Source: CAYUMU01 sp964445985 (GTDB lineage Bacteria; Planctomycetota; Planctomycetia; Pirellulales; S012-138). Taken from it: 64,000 nucleotides of DNA. The position numbers and the translations under genes are program-made. The stretch's first letter is position 1, and each line of letters begins with the position of its first letter. The stretch spans positions 186,001-250,000 of the forward strand of contig CAYUMU010000001.1 in the NCBI GenBank assembly GCA_964445985.1, in the 5' to 3' direction. Shown here in pieces: positions 42,505 to 50,716 of the stretch. The notes under the pieces were generated by a model. That model did not search any database, was not told the DNA's origin, and worked only from the letters and a program-made list of their open reading frames with translations.

Positions 42505-44451
42505 ATGCAAGCGGATCGTTTGGGGCCTTACCGAATTGGCAAGCAATTGGGCCGCGGCGGCATGGGCACGGTCTATGCCGGCCTCGACGATGATGACCAG
42601 CCTGCCGCGATCAAGGTTTTGGCCACCAGCTTGGGCCGCGACACCGGCTTTCGCGAGCGGTTTGAAGCCGAAATTGAAACGCTCCGCAAGCTCAAGCACC
42701 CCAACATTGTGCGGCTGTTTGGCTACGGCGAAGAAGACGGCGTGCTGTTTTACGCGATGGAAATGGTGGAAGGCCGCAGCCTGGAAGAAGACCTGCAAGG
42801 GGGCCGCCGCTTCCATTGGCCGCAGGTGGTAAAGTTTGGCGTGAAGCTGTGCAGCGCCCTGCGGCATGCCCACGACCGCGGCGTGGTCCATCGCGATATC
42901 AAACCGGCCAACTTGCTGCTGACCGTCGACGACGACATCAAGCTTTCCGACTTCGGCATCGCCAAGTTGTTCGGGGCCACGGGCATGACCTCGGCCGGCG
43001 GCATCTTGGGGACCGCCGAATACATGGCCCCCGAGCAAGCCGACGGTCGCCCGGTGGGGCATCGAGCCGATCTCTACAGCCTGGGCGCGGTGCTTTACAC
43101 ATTGCTGGCCCGGCGGCCGCCGTTTGTGGGCAAGAGCATTCCCGAATTGCTGCACATGCAGCGGTTTGCCGTGCCGGAGCCCATTCGCCGGTTTTGTGCC
43201 GATGTGCCGGAGGAAATCGATACCCTGGTGTTGCAACTGCTGGAGAAAGATCCCGAACGGCGGGTGGCGAATGCGGTTCTGCTTTCACGGCGGTTGGAAG
43301 CGACCGCCCGAGGCTTGGAGTGGAAGCAAAGCCAGGTCAAGCCTCCGCCGATTAAAGCGGATTATGAAGTTGAGGCGCCGAGCAATCCGGCCCTCACCGG
43401 CAAAGGTCGGCGATCGGATGCCACGCAAGACATTTCCCGATCCGGTCGCAAGAGCGTCGACCAACTGGCCGGCACGCAGGCCACGGGCGCCGGCTTGGCG
43501 CCGAGCGTTGCGGATTCCAACATGGCCGCCACGGCGGCCCCCACCAACCGGCCCTCGGTCGACGCTTCCGATTTAACCCTGGCCCCCGCGGCGGCCGGCT
43601 ACAGCGTGGCGGCCAATCCGGCCGAGGCCAAGAAGTCGGCAACCGCCACCCGCTTTACCACGGTGGCCGAGGTTGAAGAGAAAGACGCCTTGCTCAGCGA
43701 AGACGGACAGCCCGTCATCTCCTCGCAAACGGTGATGCTGGCCAGCGCGTTGTTGGTCTTGGGGCTCGGCATCTGGTACATGTTGCAGCCCCCTTCGGCC
43801 GACTCGCTCTATGCCGAGATTCAAGAGTCCGTGAAACAGACCGGCGAGCCGTTGGCGGCCGCCACCGAGATCAATTCGTTTTTGGAACTGTATCCGGCCG
43901 ATCCGCGTTCTCGCGAAATGGAAGCTTATCTGGAAGAGAACGACGTGCTGCGGCTGGAGAAACGGTTTGCACTGCGAGCCAACCGGCTTTCGCGAGTGGA
44001 AGGTCTTTCGCCCATCGAGGCCGACTACCTCGATGCCATGTCCACGGCGTCGATCAATCCGGCAGAAGCGTACGAACGCCTGCAAGCCATGTCGGTGATC
44101 TACGAACACGAAGATTCGCCCTCGGGCGACATCTCGCTGGTGCAAAAACTGATTCAGCGTCAGCTCCAGCGGTTGCGCGAGCCTGCCCAGTACTACATTC
44201 AGAGCCGCCTGGACCTGATTCGCCGCCGCCTGGCCGACGCCGAAGCGGCCGACGCCAGCGATCCCAGCCGGGCAACGCAATTGCGGCAAGGGGTGATCGA
44301 ACTCTACGGCCACCAACCTTGGGCCGCCGCTGAAATTGCCCGAGCAAGAGCCGCGCTGGCCGCAAAGCAGCCTGCCACGGCGCCCGCTGACGAAATCACC
44401 GAAGTCTCCACCGCCCCCGCTTATGATCCGCGGGCGACACTCGATCGGTAA
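42505..44451 (+). CDS. Transmembrane Ser/Thr protein kinase (PknB type)
   Basis: 648 residues. The N-terminal kinase domain is complete: glycine loop GRGGMG (16-21), Lys37 in AAIKVL, Glu in EAEIETL, HRDIKPANLLL (131-141), DFG (151-153) and MAPEQ. A Pro/Ala/Thr-rich linker (about 280-400) leads to one membrane segment (about 412-429, TVMLASALLVLGLGIWYML) and a mostly helical, tetratricopeptide-like external domain (435-640; EINSFLELYPADPRSREMEAYL). There are no PASTA repeats. Planctomycetes have many such kinases; the ligand is unknown. The open frame begins 45 codons earlier, but MQADRLGPYRIGK is the standard kinase start. Confidence 0.9.
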   Translation: MQADRLGPYRIGKQLGRGGMGTVYAGLDDDDQPAAIKVLATSLGRDTGFRERFEAEIETLRKLKHPNIVRLFGYGEEDGVLFYAMEMVEGRSLEEDLQGGRRFHWPQVVKFGVKLCSALRHAHDRGVVHRDIKPANLLLTVDDDIKLSDFGIAKLFGATGMTSAGGILGTAEYMAPEQADGRPVGHRADLYSLGAVLYTLLARRPPFVGKSIPELLHMQRFAVPEPIRRFCADVPEEIDTLVLQLLEKDPERRVANAVLLSRRLEATARGLEWKQSQVKPPPIKADYEVEAPSNPALTGKGRRSDATQDISRSGRKSVDQLAGTQATGAGLAPSVADSNMAATAAPTNRPSVDASDLTLAPAAAGYSVAANPAEAKKSATATRFTTVAEVEEKDALLSEDGQPVISSQTVMLASALLVLGLGIWYMLQPPSADSLYAEIQESVKQTGEPLAAATEINSFLELYPADPRSREMEAYLEENDVLRLEKRFALRANRLSRVEGLSPIEADYLDAMSTASINPAEAYERLQAMSVIYEHEDSPSGDISLVQKLIQRQLQRLREPAQYYIQSRLDLIRRRLADAEAADASDPSRATQLRQGVIELYGHQPWAAAEIARARAALAAKQPATAPADEITEVSTAPAYDPRATLDR

Positions 44452-44652
44452 CACCCAGGGGCGTAATCGCCACGTTCTGTCTTATGAATGGCCGCGGTTA
44501 AAAGGGAGACCAGCGCCCGAAATTTTGACGGTTCTGATTCGACCCCCTCTCGGGTACAAAACTTGCCTTCGGTTAACGATTTCCTTTTGGCGGCGGTGGG
44601 GACGCCCCCCCTGGCCCTCGGCTTCCATTTTCTCCATTCATAAGGGATTGGC

Positions 44653-45771
44653 ATGAGCAAGCTCGTGTTTCAGTCGAGCGAAGAATCGACCGTGGGCATT
44701 GAAATCGAGCTCGCGCTGGTCGATGCCCAGACGATGGCCTTATCCAGTGCCATCAACCAGATTATGGAGCGCGTTCCCGAGGAACATCAGTCGCAAATCA
44801 AGCCCGAGTTGATGCAGTGCTACGTGGAGTTGAACACGAAGGTCTGCCACACGATTGGCGAGGCCGAGCGCGACCTGCGCGAAAAGCTGCTCTGGTTGCA
44901 AGGCGCCACCGACGACCTCGGACTGCGGCTGTATTGGACCAGCACCCATCCGTTTTCGAATTGGTCCGACCAGCAGGTAACGCCGAACGAACGCTACGAA
45001 AAACTGGTGAGCATGCTGCAGGACATGGCCCGGCAACTCATTTGCTTTGGGCTGCACGTGCATGTGGGCGTGGACTCCGGCGACAAGGCGGTGATGATTT
45101 GCGACCGCATCATGCGACACTTGCCCATGTTGCTGGCCATTTCGAGCAATAGCCCCTGGTGGGAAGGCCGCGTGTCGGGACTGAAGAGCCACCGCTCGAA
45201 AATCATGGAGGGCCTGCCCACCGCGGGGCTGCCCCCGCTGATGCGGAACTGGAGCGAATATGTCTGGCTGGTGAAGCACTTGATCGCCACGGGCTTCATT
45301 CACACCATTCGCGAAATCTGGTGGGATGTGCGGCCCCACCATAATTTTGGCACCGTGGAAGTTCGCATGTGCGATATGCCGGGCACGCTGGACGACGCCA
45401 TGGCGTTGGCGGCCTTGATCCAATGTCTGGTGAAGGCGCTCTCGAACGATATCGACGAAGGCGCCTACCAGCACGATTGCCACCCGATGCTGGTGCGGCA
45501 AAACAAGTGGCGCGCCGCGCGGTTCGGGCTCGACGCGCAACTGGTCGACGCCTTTACCTACGAGTCGCTGCCGGTGCGCGAGTCGGTGGAACACCTGGTG
45601 GAGTTGCTCCAACCCGTGGCCGAGTCGCTCCAGTGCCGCCCCTACCTGGAACACCTCAAGAAAATGGTTCGCGCGCGGTCGGGCGCCGATCGACAACTGG
45701 CGGCGCTAGAAGAAACCGGTGATGCCGCGGAAGTGGTGCGGCTGATGACCGAGACGTCGCGAATCAAGTGA
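44653..45771 (+). CDS. Carboxylate-amine ligase of the GCS2 (YbdK-like) family
   Basis: 372 residues. The N-terminal TVGIEIELALVDAQTM is the Glu-rich metal/ATP site of the glutamate-cysteine ligase 2 fold. Further family segments are CGLHVHVG-like ICFGLHVHVGVDSGDKAV, SSNSPWWEG, and NFGTVEVRMCDMPGT. E. coli YbdK has weak glutamate-cysteine ligase activity, but physiological roles in this family are unclear. AGGG lies about seven bases before the ATG. No glutathione synthetase is adjacent. It is followed by a heptamer array and a ThDP half-enzyme on the same strand. Confidence 0.88.
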   Translation: MSKLVFQSSEESTVGIEIELALVDAQTMALSSAINQIMERVPEEHQSQIKPELMQCYVELNTKVCHTIGEAERDLREKLLWLQGATDDLGLRLYWTSTHPFSNWSDQQVTPNERYEKLVSMLQDMARQLICFGLHVHVGVDSGDKAVMICDRIMRHLPMLLAISSNSPWWEGRVSGLKSHRSKIMEGLPTAGLPPLMRNWSEYVWLVKHLIATGFIHTIREIWWDVRPHHNFGTVEVRMCDMPGTLDDAMALAALIQCLVKALSNDIDEGAYQHDCHPMLVRQNKWRAARFGLDAQLVDAFTYESLPVRESVEHLVELLQPVAESLQCRPYLEHLKKMVRARSGADRQLAALEETGDAAEVVRLMTETSRIK

Positions 45772-45775
45772 AGTG

Positions 45776-45803
45776 CGGAATTCGGAATTCGGAGTGCGGA
45801 GTT
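45776..45803. repeat. Heptamer array, minus orientation
   Basis: CGGAATT, CGGAATT, CGGAGTG, CGGAGTT: four units of the same family as 16644-16727, here directly after a stop codon at 45771. Confidence 0.85.
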
Positions 45804-45898
45804 GAGGGTGGTGTCGATCGTCTGCTACTATCGGGGCCGCCCCCAATCGCAATCCGCAGCCTGACTGCCGCCCGCGTTTTTCACTCGATAGGCCGCTT

Positions 45899-46462
45899 AT
45901 GAACCTTACCGCCGCGCTCGAACCGTTGGCTCGCATTCGCGACCGCGAAATCGTGGTCACCACCATGGCCGCCGCGCGGGAGTGGTCGCGGATTTCGGAG
46001 CATGTGCTCGACCTGCATCACGTGCCCAGCGCCATGGGCCATGCTCCCGGCATTGGGTTGGGGCTCGCATTGGCCCGGCCGGAGCGCGAGGTGGTGGTGC
46101 TCAACGGCGATGGCGGCATGCTGATGAACCTGGGAGCGCTGGTTACCGCCACGGCCGCTCGGATTTCCAACTACACGCTGGTGCTCGTCGAGAACGGCAT
46201 TTACGAAGTGACCGGCGGCCAGGACGTGGCCGGCCGGGGGCGCGTGGATTTTGCCGGCCTGGCCGCGGCGGCCGGTTTCGCCACCGCGCTCGCCTTCGAC
46301 GATTTGGACGCCTGGAGCGAAACAGCCCCCCGCTTGTTCTCGCTGCCCGGCCCGCGTTTTGTGACATTGCGGGTGGAGCCGATGCTCGATGATTACCGGC
46401 TGCCGGTGCCCAAGGATACGCCCGATCGCTTGCGGCGGCTGAGCGAAGCGCTGGACAGTTAG
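45899..46462 (+). CDS. Solitary ThDP-enzyme PP-domain protein
   Basis: 187 residues that match only the C-terminal (PP) half of a ThDP-dependent decarboxylase: SAMGHAPGIGLGLALARPER, the Mg/diphosphate motif NGDGGMLMNLGALVTA (GDG 70-72) and VENGIYEVTGGQ. This is the size and layout of the beta subunit of two-part enzymes such as sulfopyruvate or phosphonopyruvate decarboxylase. The matching alpha (Pyr) subunit, which supplies the activating Glu, is not on either side. Either the partner is elsewhere or the protein has another role. The ATG at 45899 has no strong ribosome-binding site. Confidence 0.75.
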   Translation: MNLTAALEPLARIRDREIVVTTMAAAREWSRISEHVLDLHHVPSAMGHAPGIGLGLALARPEREVVVLNGDGGMLMNLGALVTATAARISNYTLVLVENGIYEVTGGQDVAGRGRVDFAGLAAAAGFATALAFDDLDAWSETAPRLFSLPGPRFVTLRVEPMLDDYRLPVPKDTPDRLRRLSEALDS

Positions 46463-46575
46463 CGAGCCCAGCGGTTTATCCGCTGGGTCTGCTACCGAGA
46501 CGAGCGCCGCCATGCTTGGCGACAGCTCTCGAATGGCGCGGCGACAAGACCGTGGGAGGTAAACTCCACGGCTCG

Positions 46576-48465
46576 CTATTCGCTGCTGCCAATCCCTTGC
46601 CGCGAGGCATGGTGCGGGCGGGCGTTGAGAAAGCCGTCGTGCATCCGCGAGTTCAGTTCGCCATTTTCCGGATGGTCGGGCAGAACCCAAGGGAGCCGGG
46701 CAGTGAACGTGCTGCCTTTGCCCAGCTCGCTTTCCACCATGATCTCGCCGCCGAGCAGCTTGCAAAGCTCTTTCACGATCGAGAGCCCCAGCCCCGTGCC
46801 GGAGAACTCTTTGGTCATGGCGTCGCCGGTCGGCAGCACCGCGCTCCCTTGCCGGAATTTCTCGAAGATCCGGATTTGGTCTTCTTCGGAAATGCCAATG
46901 CCGGTGTCGGCGACGACCAGGTTCAGATCGCCGCTGGGGTGGCGACCGGCGCGGACCACGATCCGCCCGCCGTCGGGGGTAAACTTGATGGCGTTGGAGA
47001 GCAGGTTGTTGAGAATCTGCGCGATCTTGCCCTGGTCTTGATGCAGCTCGGGCAGGTCGGGCTGGATGTCGTTTTCCAGATCGATGTTCTTCCGTTCCGA
47101 GAGTGGCCGGGCCATATCGCACTGGGCGGCGATGGTGTGGCTGATGCGGAAATCGCTGAGCCGGATATCCATTTTGCCGCTCTCGATCTTGGCTAAATCG
47201 AGAATGTCGTTGATCATTTCCAGCAGGTGCTTGCCGGAATTTTGGATGTTGAACACGTAGCGGCGCTGCTTGTCGTTGAGCGAATCGGCCGTGTGGAGAA
47301 TGTCGCTGAAGCCAATGATGCTGTTGAGCGGCGTGCGCAGCTCATGGCTGACCGTGGCCAAAAAATCGCCTTTGAGGCGGTTCATTTCGTAGAGCTGCAT
47401 GTTCCGCTGGGCCAGCTCATCGACCTTGGCGTCGAGGTCGGAGTTCACGTTCCGCAGTTCTTCTTGCACGGCGATGAGATGCCGCACCATGCGATTGAAG
47501 GCCACGCCCAGGGCTTCGAACTCGTCGCCGGTTTGAATTTCGGCCCGTTTGTCGAGATCGCCCTTGCTGATGCTATCGCTCACGAACTGCAAATGCTGGA
47601 GCGGTTTGACGATGACATAGCGAATGATCACGTACGAGGCGACCACCAGCAAGAATGCCGTGAGGATGGCTGTAAACCACAAAATGGCGTTGTTCCAGGC
47701 AATATCGGACTGCACCGGCTTGTCGGAAATGCTGACCTTCATGATGGCCAGAATGTCGCCGTCCATGAGGTTGGGCGTGCCGGTGAAGATCCGGTGGCAA
47801 GGGACGCACGTTCGCGAAGCACGCACGACCTGGTAGTAGTGGTACTCCTGCAGCTCAGGCACCCGGCGTTCCACGAACTCCACCTTGGCCATGTCGCCGC
47901 GGCCATCGTCGGGGCCGTCGTCTTCGGAGAACAGGCTATTCCACCAGCCAGCGATCTTGTCGCCCACCCCGCGCTCGTCTTCAGCATTGCTAGCGTTGGC
48001 GGGGGCATCGGCCTTGCGCTGGTCTTCGCGAAGGAACTGCTCCAGCACCTGGTAGTCGTATTCATCCTTGGGCCGGCCTTGCCCATCGGCGGCCGAAGGT
48101 CGAATGGAGCTGAATTTGTAATCTTCGTTTTGGAGTTCTTTGCCGAGGGCGTCGGCCAGGTCTTTCGCGTCGGCCTCGTCACGCGATGCCGGCACGGGGT
48201 TGCCGTGGATGTCGCGGCCTTCCACCTGAGGGCCCTGCTCGGTGCGTTCGGATTGCAGGGCCTTCCAGTGGATATTGGTCAGAATGGTATCGACGAGCAA
48301 CCGGCCCTTGTTGCGATTTTGCTTGTAAACCAGCTTCTCGGTTTGACTTCCGTACAGCCAGAAGCTGCCAGCGGTGAGTACGAGCAGGCAGACGCCGAAC
48401 AGCAGCAAGCACTTTCGCTCGAGGTGGGTTTCCCCCAGAACTCGTTTGATACCGCGATACGACAT
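46576..48465 (-). CDS. Membrane histidine kinase with a c-type haem motif in the sensor domain
   Basis: 629 residues. Membrane segments at about 18-38 and 260-281 enclose a sensor domain of 220 residues outside the membrane. It contains a single CVPCH (Cys220-His224), typical of Tll0287/DUF3365-type haem sensor domains. A HAMP linker (285-340) with PLQHLQFVSDSISKGDLDKR, HisKA (His374 in VSHELRTPLNS) and HATPase_c (NNLLSNAIKFTPDGG, VADTGIGISEED, GTGLGLSIVKEL) follow. It would report redox state, oxygen or NO through haem. A response regulator is not adjacent. GAGGTTCC precedes the ATG at 48465. Confidence 0.88.
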   Translation of the reverse strand: MSYRGIKRVLGETHLERKCLLLFGVCLLVLTAGSFWLYGSQTEKLVYKQNRNKGRLLVDTILTNIHWKALQSERTEQGPQVEGRDIHGNPVPASRDEADAKDLADALGKELQNEDYKFSSIRPSAADGQGRPKDEYDYQVLEQFLREDQRKADAPANASNAEDERGVGDKIAGWWNSLFSEDDGPDDGRGDMAKVEFVERRVPELQEYHYYQVVRASRTCVPCHRIFTGTPNLMDGDILAIMKVSISDKPVQSDIAWNNAILWFTAILTAFLLVVASYVIIRYVIVKPLQHLQFVSDSISKGDLDKRAEIQTGDEFEALGVAFNRMVRHLIAVQEELRNVNSDLDAKVDELAQRNMQLYEMNRLKGDFLATVSHELRTPLNSIIGFSDILHTADSLNDKQRRYVFNIQNSGKHLLEMINDILDLAKIESGKMDIRLSDFRISHTIAAQCDMARPLSERKNIDLENDIQPDLPELHQDQGKIAQILNNLLSNAIKFTPDGGRIVVRAGRHPSGDLNLVVADTGIGISEEDQIRIFEKFRQGSAVLPTGDAMTKEFSGTGLGLSIVKELCKLLGGEIMVESELGKGSTFTARLPWVLPDHPENGELNSRMHDGFLNARPHHASRQGIGSSE

Positions 48466-48865
48466 GGAACCTCAAAGCGGAACGGGGAATTTCCCGTATC
48501 TCTTGATCAGTTGGCATTCTAGGTGCCAGGGAGTGCCGCGCAAAGAGCAGTCCGGCTGATGTGGGGCAGGTGGGCAGGTCTCGCCGAGACCGCCAAGCCA
48601 CAAAATGCCAAGCCACAAAATCGTGGCTTGGGCGTCCTCGCCCTTGAATCCGCGCCGCCACCTCAACAACCGCCGCCCCAAAACCGGCCCAAGACTCCAC
48701 GCACTCTTGGCGGAGGGCGGCCAAGCCATAAAATGCCAAGCCACGTTTGTGGCACGTGCTCGCCGCGCGCCAGCGCTTCCCCGTCAAACAGCGAATGACG
48801 GCGCGGGTTTGCTTCAGACTGCTGGCGATCAGGCCGCGGTCGGCGACCGTCGGTCTACGGGCGTG
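48466..48865. other. Spacer with CCAAGCCACAAAAT repeats
   Basis: 400 bases. CCAAGCCACAAAAT occurs twice in tandem at 48593-48621, and the second copy forms a 9-bp hairpin CCAAGCCAC-N6-GTGGCTTGG (48608-48631). Variants recur at 48721-48750 (CCAAGCCATAAAAT, then CCAAGCCACGTTTGTGGC). No gene is recognised; the open frames here translate the repeats. Confidence 0.65.
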
Positions 48866-49789
48866 TTACTCACTCAGCTTGGCGCTGGGCGTGGCGTCGG
48901 CTGGCAGGTCGCCCAGGGCGTATTGAATGCCGTCGAGGTAGAACTGCATGACCGGCGGGTTGCCGTAGATTTCGTCGCGGTGGCCGAGCGAGCTGTAGAA
49001 GACGCGGCCCTTCCCGTAGTCTTGCAGCCAGGCAATGGCGTAGTCGCCGTCGGCCCGTTTGCCCTTGGCGGCATCGACCGAGGCGTTGTCCATGGTGAGC
49101 AGCACGCGGAGACGATCGCGCGAATAGGGGGCTTTGAATTGGTAGATTTCGTCGGTGATCTCGAAGCCTTGGCCGCCGAAGGCCGACAGCAGCGTGTGCT
49201 TGGGCTCGACAAGCTTCACGCCGATTTTTTGGTGCCAGGGGTGGCCATCGAAATAACCGCCGATCATTTCGCCGTATTCTTTCCAGCCATAGTTGCTGTC
49301 GCTGGCGGCGTGGAAGCCAGCGATTCCCTTGCCGTTGCGAACGAAATCGAGCAGCGCCTCTTTGCGGCGGGCCAGACTGGCTTCCCGCTCTTGTTTCTGC
49401 TCGTCGGAAACGCTCTGGCCCTTCTCCAGCTTGGGCAGCAGCCAGTCGCCGGTGGTGTTCACCAGCACCACGGCGTCGAATTCCTTGAGCCGCTCGGGCT
49501 CGAACATGGCCGGGTCGTCGCTCACCAACGAATCGAAGGCGCCGGTCTCGCGTCCCAAAAATCGAACCGCGTTGGCCCCCGTGGGGATCGAGCCGTGGCG
49601 GAAGCCGGGAGCATACGTGAAGATGAGCACCATCCGCTTTTGCTGGGGCTCCACCCGGGCTTTCACGCTGGCCAGGGCCTTTTCTGGTTGCTTGGGATCA
49701 TCGGCGGCATAGCCCGCGGGGTTGGTCATCAAAGATGCAGTCAGCACCAAGGCAAACACCAACCAGGCAGAGAGTGTGCGGCACAACAT
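48866..49789 (-). CDS. ThuA-like exported protein
   Basis: 307 residues with a Sec signal (LSAWLVFALVLTASLMT). The body matches the ThuA-like, glutamine-amidotransferase-like fold: RMVLIFTYAPGFRHGSIP, FDAVVLVNTTGDWLL, FVRNGKGIAGFHAASDSNYGWKEYGEMIGGYFDGHPW, GEXXX-type GDYAIAWLQDYGKGRVFYSSLGH. ThuA domains are linked to sugar metabolism and occur in many exported planctomycete proteins, often beside dehydrogenases, but the activity is unknown. Start at ATG 49789, with AGGAA nine bases upstream. The open frame continues to 50773 through GC-rich DNA with no further signal. Confidence 0.85.
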   Translation of the reverse strand: MLCRTLSAWLVFALVLTASLMTNPAGYAADDPKQPEKALASVKARVEPQQKRMVLIFTYAPGFRHGSIPTGANAVRFLGRETGAFDSLVSDDPAMFEPERLKEFDAVVLVNTTGDWLLPKLEKGQSVSDEQKQEREASLARRKEALLDFVRNGKGIAGFHAASDSNYGWKEYGEMIGGYFDGHPWHQKIGVKLVEPKHTLLSAFGGQGFEITDEIYQFKAPYSRDRLRVLLTMDNASVDAAKGKRADGDYAIAWLQDYGKGRVFYSSLGHRDEIYGNPPVMQFYLDGIQYALGDLPADATPSAKLSE

Positions 49790-50119
49790 ATCGAAGGTTC
49801 CTGAGAAAGTAAGTTCGGAGCAAGGCAGTGGTCGGGGCGGACGATCTTGGCCCCCCCGCGTTTTTGGAGGGGAGGGATTAAGCCAAGCCCCTTCCAGGCC
49901 CTGGCAGCTATGATACTCGGCGCGCGGGGGTCGCGAAAGCAACCGCCGCCGTGGCTCGTTGGCCGGGGCACGTGGTGAGCCCAACTCCCCCCGTTGCCGC
50001 AAGCGTTGCGGCTGTGGTACTCTTGGGCCTTGCCAGCGGCGGCCGAGTGTGGGTGGGGATTGCCTCCCTACTCCCTCGCCGCGCCCAACCGTTATTCCTT
50101 CCCCCCAACCGGTTGATCC
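49790..50119. other. Divergent spacer, no gene recognised
   Basis: 330 bases between the ThuA-like gene and the DUF2760-gatB operon. It contains CCCCCC-N9-GGAGGGG (49853-49875) and a GCCGCAA-GCG-TTGCGGC hairpin (49996-50012). No obvious promoter boxes were found. Confidence 0.5.
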
Positions 50120-50698
50120 ATGCGGTTTTTTTACGCGTTCAAAGTCTTGTTTCTGGTGATGTTCAGCTCGGAGCGGGCCCAGCAAGTGCATCAAGCGCTG
50201 GATGAGCCAACGCCACCGGTCGCCCTGCCTTCGACCACGGCCACGGCCCCCAAAGCGCCGGCCGAGAAACCAGCGATTGAGAAAAAGGCCGCGGAGAAAC
50301 CGCCCGCCAAACCGACCCGCAGCGAAGCCCTGACCATGCTGGCCGCCATGCAGCGGGAAGCCCGGTTTGTGGATCTGGTGCAAGAACCGCTGGATGGCTA
50401 CACCGACGCGCAAGTGGGCGCCGCGGCCCGCGACGTGCTGCGAGACTGCTACAAAGTGATGCAGCGGATGTTCGAGTTGCAGCCGGTTTCCAGCGAGTCG
50501 GAAGGTAATGAGATCGATGTGCCCGCGGGCTTTGACCCCGGCCGCATCCGGCTGACGGGCAACGTGACGGGGGAACCTCCTTTTCGAGGTCGGTTGATGC
50601 ACCACGGCTGGCAAGCCAGGCATGTGCAGTTGCCGGAATGGTCGGGCAGCGCGGCGGCGGCCACGGTGGTGGCGCCGGCTGAAGTTGAACTCAAGTAG
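50120..50698 (+). CDS. DUF2760 family protein
   Basis: 192 residues. After MRFFYAFKVLFLVMFSSERAQQ, an Ala/Pro/Lys-rich linker leads to the DUF2760 core: EALTMLAAMQREARFVDLVQEPLDGYTDAQVGAAARDVLRDCYKVMQRMFELQPV, then VPAGFDPGRIRLTGNVTGEPPFRGRLMHHGW. The family is conserved but uncharacterised. It ends 18 bases before gatB and is probably cotranscribed with it. ATG at 50120. Confidence 0.82.
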   Translation: MRFFYAFKVLFLVMFSSERAQQVHQALDEPTPPVALPSTTATAPKAPAEKPAIEKKAAEKPPAKPTRSEALTMLAAMQREARFVDLVQEPLDGYTDAQVGAAARDVLRDCYKVMQRMFELQPVSSESEGNEIDVPAGFDPGRIRLTGNVTGEPPFRGRLMHHGWQARHVQLPEWSGSAAAATVVAPAEVELK

Positions 50699-50716
50699 GT
50701 ACGGTAACTCAGAACC

